NCBI GenBank assembly: GCA_004794785.1
Contig: SJOL01009883.1
Location: forward strand, 239,881 to 303,880
Source of the DNA: Opisthorchis felineus
Taxonomy: Eukaryota > Platyhelminthes > Trematoda > Opisthorchiida > Opisthorchiidae
Reading direction: 5' to 3'
Length of the DNA: 64,000 nt
Shown here: piece after piece, positions 48,860-59,891 of the stretch
How positions within the stretch are numbered: the first letter of the stretch is position 1
Layout of the letters: each line of letters starts with the position of its first letter
Notes under the pieces: generated by a model
Seen by the model: the letters and a program-made list of their open reading frames with translations, nothing else
What the model was told of the DNA's origin: nothing
The model's database searches: none
Program-made: the position numbers and the translations under genes

Positions 48860-49450
48860 TAAAATTTCTCTGTCGAGTATCCAAAGGAAAATTTCTGATA
48901 TTGGGGAGGCCTAGAGAACCATCCATCGCGACACCATCCATCTCTTTATACAGGCCATCTTCAAACTCGAATTGGACATTTTCCTTAGCCTGCAAAACCA
49001 TGACCCCCAGACACACAACAGGTAGACACATTAAAACTTCACCCTGGAATGCAAGTGAATTGACATCAATAGGAAACAGCTTCTCGGAACACCTCGGAAT
49101 GCCTCGCGGGTTATGGACAAGCTTGAAAGAGTCCCTCAGGCACTGTGTGGATAAATGTTTGTGAATAGGGTCTGGGATGTTCACAGGCCAACAGGCAACT
49201 TTGTGTGGGACCATGTTTTCACATACACAATAGGTCGTACACGAATGTCTTCTTTGGGTATCTTATGTGATATTTTCATACCTCCAGCTCAAACATCAGT
49301 TCATATATTTGTGCCGGGCCTCATAAATACATCCGTCGAGCTGAAAAACGGGCACTTCCTTGTGGTTTGTTTTCCGACCAGCTCCTTGGTACCGACAGCA
49401 ATATCCACTCTAAAGCTTTGATCACCTACGAGAACCATAAGCATTTTCTC
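48860..49450 (-). pseudogene. Penelope-like reverse transcriptase fragment
   Basis: On the minus strand, from right to left, are VRPIVYV (~49,235), a SLxFxNI-like trace, and NVQFEFEDGLYKEMDGVAMD (~48,980-48,915). The last matches the PLE RT motif with form (Y/F)xQxDGxAMGSPL, in which the GSPLGP part here reads DGSLGLP. Frames shift between blocks and the YVDD box is not found. It is a dead internal fragment, apparently a different copy or lineage from the PLE at 55-56 kb. Part of the frame is open for 186 codons (48,654-49,214), but only this section resembles RT. Confidence 0.6.
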
Positions 49451-52400
49451 TAGATGGTCCTCTATTTTATCACGAGTACACTTGAAAAAATGCTGAGTCG
49501 AAGGAACACCAAATTATTCATTCGTCGTATTTCTCTTATCCTTTTGTAATGATCCATGCTCAGGCAATTCTTGTGAGTAGGCATGCTGATGTGTCCCTCT
49601 AACAGCTGGTGCTTCGTAAGCCTACAAGGAAAGGATAAGGTTTACAGTTTTGCAGCTTTGCACCGATAGCTGCTGTAGCGAAGGCTGCTGAAACCCTGTT
49701 TGGCATGGCTAGGCGAATCTGAAACACCATACTGCTTGATGAAGCACCAACCTCAAACCTATGAACCAAATCCATGGTGATACTCGCTGAGCTGGTAGCA
49801 GACGGTCCCGGTGTAAGAAAAGGTGTGTGAGAAGCACTCACCATGTTGGTATGCCGTTAAGCGGTCATTTGCAGGAATTAATTGATTGAGCCTGTGGGTT
49901 GCATGTATTCAACCACCTTGTACTTTGGAATGAGGATATGTATCAGCCAACAATGATGTGAGATTGTCTAGTAGTAAGACAATAAAGAGGCCATACCGCA
50001 AAAGTGTGACGTCTCAAAGTACATTCCCTCATGTGGTTGGGAACAAGAAAGTACTGTGCTTGAGTGTGATAAGATATGGATGCCAGGTATAGCATTTAGT
50101 TGATGTAGAGATGCTTTTACGTTCATTTACACGCTGGTCTACAAATCTGGATGAGGCAAGCGCAAGAAATAAGACATTCTTACCCCTCTATGAGAAAAAA
50201 TAGGACGGCCTGCAATGAATCAAAACCAATACAGGATGTTACTTAAAGCTGTGAGCAGCATAACGTAGGGCGAAGGGTTTTGGTATGAGTAACTTAGAGT
50301 CAGTGGTCTGCTACTATATAAGGCTGTAAAACTACAGCAAGCATCCAATAAGCGGAACCATGTTGGCTGCTCAGTACTGGTTTAGGCAGCATACTGACCA
50401 GTGAACAAATTCTGATGACTAATTGCATGACAAAAATCAGTGGTAAGGTACAGCAGTAGTCTTGACGTCTTTGTACTTCCCAATAAAAGAGCTGGGCCTG
50501 TGATCTTCCAGCAGGGGAACGGCCTGACACATTGGGCCCATACAACAAAATCTTTACATTTATTCCGGAGTAGTCAGGTCAGCAATCCTCCAATTCACAG
50601 CCCGGATGTAAGACGTAATGACGACATTTGGAACCTAAAGTGGAAGAGATATTATTATATTTGATGCTGGGGATACTCTATTTCAAGATATAGAAACACG
50701 TTTCGGGTAATCCATCGGAGACACGTCCAATCCAATTACGCCAGTTTTCAACGCTAGATATGAGTGCGCATCTAAATCAGCTGTGGTACTTTGCAATCCG
50801 AGAGCACCTTGCGTGGCAACCAACCTTCTCAGCAGATTCATCTGGGATTTAGACATAAGATCATGGGTCTGATGTTTATAATAAGCTATCCTAAATTTCA
50901 CAGATATCGATATATTCAAGAAAATTAGAGTGGCTTTATTAGCAACTCGCCCAGAATTTTATGCCAGCACAGTAGCAGTTCACAATCCAACATCAGTATG
51001 CCATCATCTGTTCCATCTACATGCTGCTGTAAGACTTACTGCTTTTTTGATCCTCTTCAATAGATTTTTCGCTGTTATTCACCACCGTATCACTTTTTTG
51101 GTGACTACAGGAGATGTGCTTAAATAGTTATAAACTGAGAATCGAACATTTAAATCCAACCGATAAAATTCTGGGGTCCCTTTCCGACTTTTAGAGATTG
51201 ATTGTGTTCAGGATGCCTTTATCCACTCATTAAAAATCACCACGCCAAGGCGTTTAACCCCAAGTTATGTCACCGCTTGTCCCGCATAGCTCTGAACTCT
51301 GTTGTCCTTAAGTGGGATTCATCGACCGGCCACTCTCAGCGAGTGAGTCAGGTCTAAATAGTTAATCATTGTTAAGGATATCGTTTCCGTTCTTTTTCAT
51401 TTTGTGGCAGACGTTTTTATGAAATGAATTTATCCTTTCTTTGACTTGTCTCACACGAGCTGCTTTAGCTCGACGGATTCTCCAGCTTTCAAACCTTTTC
51501 TACTATAAAGCCTAAAACATTCTTTTTACCCAGTTTTACAGAAGTCATTATCTAAAAATTAATCGAACACTTTTATTGTTATTTAAACTCACGCTTCCTA
51601 CATCTTTTACTGGTCCGTACATTGAGAAGCACTTTTCATGAGGTCAGTCAGCTGCTTACTTTGAGCATCTTTGTCCTAGTTCATTTTGCGAGTGGTCATA
51701 TGCGTTCTAATAGTGATCAGAGTCACTTGTGTTACCTACAAATCAACAGTAATTCGCCGGTCGCTTGCCAAAGCCATAACTTCAGATCACTACTTGTTTT
51801 ACGTATTTCCCCTAGATGCAAATATTTCGCTGTCACTCGAATTCGTCAAACTCATACTAGGGTATATTATATGACCTCAGGGTCTCACTCTAGATAAGCG
51901 TAATGAGTTGAAGAAGGATTCGGACCGGCAGTCTGAGGTCCGCTCATAGTCCATGCACAAATGAAATGCGCGTCTTGTAGAGAGCAGTTGGTATATCACA
52001 TAAGGAATATAACACCACCATCATTGACATCGACGCCGATGTGATGAAATTGGTGATTTATTGCCACACAACCCTCTTCAATTAATAGAGGAAAAAACTG
52101 AAAGCAAATGCCGACTGGTGCTAGCCCGTCACGAAAACCCAGGTTACCTACACTACCAAACATTCACACAGGCTGTCTGAAAAAGAAAGGAAATCACAGA
52201 CCTCTGTTAGATCCCCTATTGGCCATATCTGGCAATGTCTCTACCTAAATACAGGGAGGATTACATCGGTTTCATCATGGAAACTATACTTCACTCAAGC
52301 TTTTGGTATTCCCTTTCATGTTTTCCGGTTACTTGGTCCTTGGTTGTAATGGGACTAATTCTCATGCCCCACCGAATACCACTTTCTTGACCACCCCCTT

Positions 52401-54749
52401 GCGAGCTTTTTGCTACTATTTCAGTTTCAGTTCTGAAACATGACCTTAACGAGCCTGTGATCTTCAAAGGGTAAGTCCCGTGACCATTGAGCAACACACT
52501 CGTTACTGACGCACGCCACAAATGGGTCTCTTTTACACGTCGTAAATGGTTCAGACTGACAAGCACAATTTTGAACCCCAAGATTCGCCGAGGAGTTTCA
52601 TCCGTTGCATTACCACGAATGCAAGTTCCTAGTACAAGAACATCACAGAGTGCACGTAACCTTTCGTTATAGATGATGATGTGAAAACTGTCCCATTGCT
52701 CCAATCAATTCAACCAATCTGCCTACAGGACTTTGATCTCTTGGCGAACAGTTAGGCGGTGAAGATTTCAGGTGCCTCCAAAGCTGTTCACCCATGTATG
52801 AGTGAACGCGCCTTAAGCAACACAAGTACCCAAATGACTTTCGAAATCCCGAGGTCGGCAGGGGGATTGAATAGTAAAGATTCAGGCATAGTGTGTGCGA
52901 GTCTTGACTGTGCTAGCGCTTACCGCACCCTGAAGAGCATTTAGCATTGTTTGTCCTTTCCTCGGTTGTTGGTCTTTACACGCGTGTTTCCATACCAAAA
53001 ATTCTTACATACGTTGGGATTCATCTTGTCTGACTGAAACAGGTGGTGGCATGACTTCGAATAAGACGTTTCTCTCTTTTATCTCATATTCTCCCGTAAC
53101 TCTTTCACTTTCACCGCTCGCATTCACTTTTTATGTCTGTGACCATGCTCTTCAAAAATAAACGGTAAATAATATAATACAGTATAACATATTATAATGT
53201 AATATAAATGTAACACATAACATAACATATAATATAATGGAAAGTAGGACTAATCTGGTCTTGTGTGGGTTCTCATCATCGAGAAGAATGACCTATCATC
53301 ACATCGATGGCTAAACCTAGGTTTATTAACATTTCTAGTAAGATTACACCGTTTTACCTTTTCCTAAAAAACGTTCAGTGCAATCGGAAACTTGACGGAT
53401 GCCTTGACGCCATCCCAAACAATTCAAACTGTTCTGGATTCTGGACAACATGTGTTAAATTCTCGCTGGTTGAAAAATCAGTTCCGCTGATAGTTTGTTT
53501 TTGGCCATACTAAAGCTTTCTGACAGACTGCTTCATGTGGGAAAATGGTATGCTGCGTGTGGGAAGACAAAGGATTGCGTCAGCCGAATTTAATCGCCTT
53601 TGGTTTCGGTTTACCAGCCAGCCCACGTGAAATGTATCTTCGACTCTATTCCGCATGAGCTCACCCACCCACACATTTGCCTCCCCGGTGTCGTGTAGAT
53701 GGTTGGCTGGTTCGTTCGTTCTTTTCTGTCCACGCATTTTATTGATTATTGACGGAGGAGCGGGAAAAGTTATCGGTACATTATTTTCTTGCTTAACCGT
53801 GATCGCTGACGATTTTCGTTAGACCTCACTGCTGTACAGCTGATATGGTCATTACACTTTCAGCCGCTGGGATCAATTATTATGCAACATCTCATCTCGC
53901 AGAGGACGGCATCTCATTTATTTGCGGTCCCTAACTCACTAGTGAAAGGTGCTTACCTTTGAAATTCTCTTAAATATAACCAGATTCATGTATTCAGCAG
54001 CTGTACATTCAAACTGAGTGGCACAAGATAGGATCCAGCCATACAATCATCGATTACGATAGTAAAATCTGGATCTGACTCTTGAACGCGAATCCCGAAT
54101 GGTTTAATAAATCACCTGTTCCCAGAATGCCGGATTCGTTGTCGGTAGAACTAATCCCAGAAATATCACTCTTAACATTGCCAGCAATGATAGCCCTGTC
54201 AAGGAGACCGGCGTCGCAATGGAGTAATGGTTGAAACATGTATTCTTTGAAATATTATTTGAGATACCTAGTGAGCGTACAGAAGCAGAACTTCGAAATA
54301 CAATGATAAGAAAACGTTGGGGATTTGTGCACTTCAGACAAATACCGTAAGTGGTATAAAGGATATGACAAATGCCTCTCTTCTTCCGAAGAGTGCGGAA
54401 GCCACCGATGTCAGAGAGTATCTGGTATTTTCCGTTCAGCTCAAGTAGAACCCAATAAAAAATTTTGCGAGGACCGTTGACAATGAAAAAACAAGCAGAA
54501 ATATTATGTAAGAAAGTATTTTCGTCAAGGCTAAGGTCTCGTGAATCTACTGATGGTTAGTCCTTGGTCAACATTGGGTTGAGTCAAGCTATGAGCATAA
54601 AGACGCAACCTATATGCCTTTGGTCGTGGTTTATCGGACACCAGTGCTATTAAAATCTTCCCTCTTGCAAACTGTGTTCTCATGAGTTTATCAATTTCTC
54701 TCCGTATACTGGAGATGACTCCCTTCAATGTTGGAAATGGTAACGAAGT
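49451..54749. other. Stretch without a supported gene; AT-rich tract
   Basis: No gene is recognised. 53,165-53,239 is a degenerate TAATA/ATAAC-rich tract. The longest frame, 52,291-52,704 (137 codons, minus), has no motif I can name and is opposed by open plus-strand frames. Confidence 0.4.
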
Positions 54750-54841
54750 CGAGATGAACGGTATTCTATTAAATGGAAAAAGTTTGGAACTGATTGAGGA
54801 GTCATCGTTTCATAAGGGCTTAGTAAACATTTGGTAGTTCT

Positions 54842-54890
54842 TAACTGGGCAAATTTTAGCTTTTAACACAAAAGCTTCATCAGGCAAAAT
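54842..54890 (-). ncRNA. Family A hammerhead relic
   Basis: Core CTGATGA (complement of 54,877-54,883) and helix II (GCTTTTG/TAAAAGC) are kept, but the invariant G of GAAA is T (reads TAAA) and the helix III palindrome is lost. Inactive by prediction. Confidence 0.65.
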
Positions 54891-55265
54891 GAGCAGGTCA
54901 CCAATTTGGCCATGTTTTAAAGCAGAGGGAGAACCAATCAGTAAGACTTCTTCAGATTAGCACACTGGATCAGTGTTGAATGTTAATTAAAGGGTCTTGT
55001 CGGTTAGTGTGGTTGCCTAAATCTTGTGCTGATGTGTTGGGGAGTTTCAAATTAGTTCTGATCGGGTTTGGTTCCTTAATCTTCAAATTCAAGGCGCTTC
55101 ATTTGATGATTCACCTTGGGTGCCACTGGTAGTTTGTCTTCGTGGGCTTGTGAGTGCTACGGCATTTTGGTTGGGGGGCGGGAGCTGGGTGAGATTAAGT
55201 GCAATTCAGATCTAAGTTACTTGTGTTGATGTCTCCTCATTCTGATAACCGCACAACAACACGTG

Positions 55266-55817
55266 TCAGCTCGGCTGATCCAAGACCGTTCTCCACACGC
55301 TTGCCAGTTCTGCACCTTCTATCCTATTTACACTGGGATACTTGGCGGCTTTCACTGTCTCAGGCTTCAGTCTCTGTGGTGTGGACCGTAGTCCTCGCCT
55401 CAAAACCTTAACATTCTCTGAATCTATTTTGTGTCTCGTGTCAAGTGCATGTTCCATCATTGCCGAGTCTTTCAGTAACACTGGATATTCATCGGCATTC
55501 CTCGGTGGCCTGTTTATTTTTCTCCTGTGCTCTCGTATTCTGGTGTGAAGTTCCCTGACGGTCTGTCCTATTTTAACCTTAGTGCAATCGTTACACTTAA
55601 TTTTGTAGACACAGTCCCTGGTTCTGTTTGCCGGGAGGCTATCTTTCAACTGCATCGGTGCAGAGCGCAGCGTGTTCCCCTTCAGGAAAGCCACTCTTAT
55701 GTTAGCCGTGTTTAGAATCCTTCGAATGACATCCGATGTCCTTGGTCCATATGGAATAAAGGCAGTACCAATCCATTCCCTGTTGGGTTTCGCCACCGGT
55801 ACCAACATCCTTCGCAA
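55266..55817 (-). CDS. GIY-YIG endonuclease domain of a Penelope-like element
   Basis: 183 codons form the C-terminal part of a PLE polyprotein. The GIY-YIG signature is present in PLE form: CVYKIKCNDC (GIY equivalent) and KVKIGQT (YIG equivalent), followed by the conserved arginine helix (LHTRIREHRRKI) and, further on, SAMMEHALDTRHKI. This endonuclease nicks target DNA for reverse transcription of the element. The frame is open, but it is separated from the upstream RT block by stops and a frameshift, so it is annotated as a remnant ORF. The same last codons (VNRIEG...) reappear at 6,846. Confidence 0.85.
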   Translation of the reverse strand: MRRMLVPVAKPNREWIGTAFIPYGPRTSDVIRRILNTANIRVAFLKGNTLRSAPMQLKDSLPANRTRDCVYKIKCNDCTKVKIGQTVRELHTRIREHRRKINRPPRNADEYPVLLKDSAMMEHALDTRHKIDSENVKVLRRGLRSTPQRLKPETVKAAKYPSVNRIEGAELASVWRTVLDQPS

Positions 55818-56310
55818 TTGACACCTAATCGAACTAGTTGGATATTCACCACCCCGAAGTTTGATCTTTTCTTCACTTTGGGCCGCTGTCCGATCAACTT
55901 CTTCTATGCATAGGGTCTAAACACGCCTAAACATTGATGAGGCAATACTAGTGAATACTGAATTCGGATATGCAGATGAGTAGTTCAAAATTGTCCCAGT
56001 GTCAGTTGGCTTCTCGTACACTGTGGTCTTTAGTCCCCCCGACCTTGTGCGTCATGCAGTCCAAGAAACTCAGTGTACTCGAAGTTGACTCTGTCTCCAT
56101 ACTAAATTTGATGTGTGGATTCAGTTCATTCAGATAGTTCTAAAACTCACTAATGTTTTCTCGTTTCATCATGACGAATGTGTCATCTACGTAGCGCCAG
56201 AATATCTTGGGAGGGTACGGGAATCCGGCTAAATCTTTATGTTCAAAATCAACTTGTATATTTATGAAACCTAAGGTTCGGTTGCACATTCATCATTCAA
56301 TCACTTGCAA

Positions 56311-57600
56311 TTAACTGATAGAAGCGCCGCTCTTCCACAACAATAACGGTAGTTTGGACCCTAAACTTACCGCTCACAGAGGGGACATTCAGGAGCACGC
56401 ATGTTATTTTATCCGTTATTTTAAGTAAACAGTCTGTCAATGAGGTGACGCCATCTTTTTCTCAACGAATGTGTTTTTTTCACATGCTGGTTGTACCGGA
56501 GTTCCAAAAATAAAACTTTACTGTGGTTGAACAAAATCTCTCAGGCTGTGAACTGGAGTTTCACGTCACTATAGCCTAGGTTTTGCCAACTACACGATCC
56601 ACTTGACTCAGATAGCACGCGATTTAGGAAATGCACATATTTTCAAACCATTTCTTCAGTTATCCAGTCAAATAGCTCGAAGCCCTTTAAATTGCTCTTT
56701 GTTTTCGAGGTACAACAAGTATAACAAAAAAGTTTGACGTCTGAATTCGGGTATGCTCACCATTGAGTGGACCTCACTGACCCGAACGGCCTTCACTATG
56801 ACCATAACCTAACTTCAGGGCAAGATCGGTTGTGCAAGTCTATTACATGAGACAGGTCCCAAGACTTGAGGACAGACCAATGAACTGCGCAACGCCAGCA
56901 CACATAGGCATCGACATGACCTGCGTTCATAGGTAGCAACTACCAAGACACTTGTTGTCAAACTGCATATCCAGCGTCCATGGAGACCATAAGTTTTAAT
57001 TCATCAACGGGTCATCTACTCCGTTCGTGAAGAAATTAATGTTAAAGGAAAAAGCCGGTTCTTTCAATAAAGCTACTTCTTAGCCTCACTGGCTGGTTAC
57101 GGAAAATGACAGATCAACATGCAATCAGTTTCTTGAAGGTGAAAATGGTTGGACGCCGTGCATTTTCTGGTGTTTTTCACCATAACAGCCAACTTCTTTT
57201 TGCTTCGCGCAATCCGCCAGTTTGAATGAGCAACGCTCCTAAAGTGTTACTCTGGATAAAAGCCAATAAAGTCATATAAATAAGTTAATTTTGATGAGGA
57301 CAGTAAGAAGGCATGGAAAAGGTAATTCATGGTGTAGCTAACTGCACTGTTCAGTTTGTCGCCTAGCCAATTCTGAAACTGCCCGGGAGTCCATTTACTG
57401 CAAGCTAATACTCAATCCCTCAAACTGAAACTTTTAACTGAGGTAGATTCTCGCCACAAAATATCACTGTAGAATTTGTAAGATGCAACTAGTATATATG
57501 TTAAAGCAGATAAGATGACACTGCATTTGCAAACGCTGCCATGAAATGATGGTCGATGAATTAGATACTATGCGCTGCGACGGTCCAGTCATGTGCCATG
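56311..57600. other. Intergenic stretch
   Basis: I see no gene or recognisable repeat. It separates the PLE from the candidate exon at 57.6 kb. Confidence 0.4.
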
Positions 57601-57619
57601 CATACCGGCCTCCGTGCAG

Positions 57620-57996
57620 TACAGTCCAAGTGGAAAGCCAAGTGCGAGTTTGCCAGTGGGGACGAAAAAATACCCAAACTCTTGAAGCTGCCCATGCAGT
57701 CCATCATTCAGGATCTGGTCTTAGCCCATTGTGCTTGGCTGGAGACACCAGAAGATATACCTGCTAAGCGTTGTCACTGGCGGGTTCCTATCCAGATTCT
57801 TCGGTTGAGTACATGTAGTTGTAGGCACTCCGAGTATCTCCCTCCTATTTCCTTCCACAATTCAGTAAATGATTTCATACCCCACTGTTCTCACACTGAT
57901 GTTGCTGTTTGTAGTGGCGATCATAATTTGCGCTCGTTCCAAAAGGTTACAAGCCTTAAAGTTGGGATTTTGAGTCTTCACCGGCTGTCTGGGTAA
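57620..57996 (+). CDS. Candidate exon, unidentified
   Basis: A 3' splice site (GGCCTCCGTGCAG ending at 57,619) opens a frame that runs to TAA/TAG near 57,996. The first 55 residues look strongly protein-like and amphipathic (KIPKLLKLPMQSIIQDLVLA, then HCAWLETPEDIP). The later part is less convincing, and possible donors (GTACAT at ~57,808; GTATCT) would end the exon earlier. I do not recognise the family, and no neighbouring exon was found on the plus strand. Confidence 0.35.
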
Positions 57997-59160
57997 TAGA
58001 AACGCTTAATCTAAGAAAAACACTTGATGTTTGACCGGATTTACATTCCTCTACGCACTGTGAGACAGCTCATCGTGGTTACATAACGCTAGGAAATACG
58101 CGCGTTTATAAATATACGGTGATGTCACTGCTGATTTGGAAGAAAGGGGCAAACAACCATATATAGCTTTTTAAATACTGGCACTATGGCTGTGCTCAGC
58201 CGTTTTGTCGCTGACGCTCTACCGCCAACCAAGGTGATAGCCTCAGTACTAAAAGGATAAGACTGCCTACTGGTGCTGAAGCATTTGCAACCGAAATCAC
58301 CATCCAACAAGCAACTGGCTTATATCAACTCCAGCTGAAGTATACTGGAACATTACGCACAGTGCTAGGAAATACTATGCCGAATGTTGTATTTGAAATG
58401 AGACACTTTGACAACTACTTGTGAAACATGTTGATGAGTAGGTATAACTCATTGTAAGAATGCGGGAATTATTGCATTAAAATTCAATTGCACGACTTTG
58501 TTCGTATTATTTCAATGCCAGGATTCCAGTACCTGGATGTTGTGTGAAATAACAAGCTTAGTGCGCAGCAGACCATCATCATAAGACCTTGCCGTTGTTT
58601 TTGGCCTCCGGTCTACTTTGGAAGGCACAGAAAAACAGCCAAAATTTCATCGGCACGGAAAATAACCATTGCCATTTAGTCATTTTTGATAACTAAGTAT
58701 TGGTCGGACTTGGGACGACTCGAGAAACCTAGTGAGCTACGGATCAGCCTTAGAGTATTTCAGTCAATTTACAAGAATCAGTTTGGCCCCATTTTGTTTG
58801 TCACAAGGTGAATGCGTGTTAATTGACCAGAGATTCGCACGTCCGACTGATAGTTGATATGGTGGGAATGTGCTTCACACAGAGCAGAGTCCACTCGTGT
58901 TCTTCTACAGAGGATTTTGTGCATGTGGTTACATAATAACAATGCACTTTCCTCGACAAAGTCGCACAATAATACTAGCGCTAAAAATTTGAGACCTGTT
59001 GAAGTGGCAGGTTACTGTGGGTAGTTGGGTTCACTTCTTGCGCTGCAGAAAGCAGCAGAGCTTCCAATATTCCAATACACTTGAAATACCACGCCACCCA
59101 CAATGTTCCTGAGTAGTCCGTTATGTCAAGCAAATGAACTGTGATACCTCGAACATTGTG
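57997..59160. other. Intergenic stretch
   Basis: No gene or repeat recognised. Confidence 0.4.
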
Positions 59161-59164
59161 GCAC

Positions 59165-59320
59165 CTGAAACGTGGCGGTCTTTGTGCAGCGCATTCAGTT
59201 GAAGAATACCATAAACCAGAGATTCAGTTGAGTTTGTCTATGAAACCAGTGTAATTTTTAGGGAGTTCATTTTGCCGATTGCGTACAATCTGGTGTGAAC
59301 AAATTGTCACAGGGATAAAT
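59165..59320 (+). repeat. Family B body relic
   Basis: Diverged match to the 165-base body of the hammerhead repeat (GTGCAGCGCATTCAGTTG, GAGATTCAGTTGAG, then GAAACCAGTGTAA). No ribozyme core is visible at its right end. Confidence 0.5.
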
Positions 59321-59891
59321 GCAATTTGTAGCGAAAAGTTACCTAAATAGGGAACAGCCACGAAGCAAGTCGGATCGGAATTTTCACGAGCTGTCACCAC
59401 AAACGGCTAATAAATTCTGCAAATAATTAGAGATAACTAAATGGTATGTAATGTGCCAGTGGCGCGTGTCGGATGGACCACCAGGAACTCAAGGCAACAT
59501 CTTAAGAATAAAGGTTGATTAGTCTCTACCTCATGACATCAGTTTTTCTACCAGCTGTTCGGTTTGGCTGCAACTTTGTTATTCGTCACAAATTTACTGA
59601 ACGGACCGCAGCTTTCAAAGATTGTAACATCTGGGCGAAAAAAGGGGCTTCGAATGCAGCGAGCCTATGGATGAATCGTAACTTTTCTTGGGATGCACTT
59701 TGTTTAGAATATCACCTGAGTTGCAATGACAGATTGAGATGTGATTTGCATCCAACGAACATATGCAATAACTTCGGGCGTAACTCAAACCAACATTTCT
59801 TCTGAATAAATTATACTTTATAAAAAGGTTCAAATATACGTACAAGGAAGCATTCAACAAAAAATGGCACGAAACCTGAGGTAAAGGAAGA

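Larger units (their letters stand above)
54750..56310 (-). mobile_element. Penelope-like retroelement, partial (RT C-terminus, GIY-YIG, terminal repeat)
   Basis: On the minus strand: an RT palm with FWRYVDDTFVMM (catalytic YVDD codons at 56,182-56,193) and a following LSFLDCMTHKVGG block; a degenerate linker (55,830-55,960) with stops; an open GIY-YIG endonuclease frame (55,266-55,817); and then a ~500-base non-coding terminal repeat carrying a hammerhead relic. This is the standard PLE order. The 5' half of RT is missing past about 56,310, and stops and frameshifts break the RT. The terminal repeat is shared with 6.34-6.85 kb and 34.88-35.2 kb. Confidence 0.88.
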
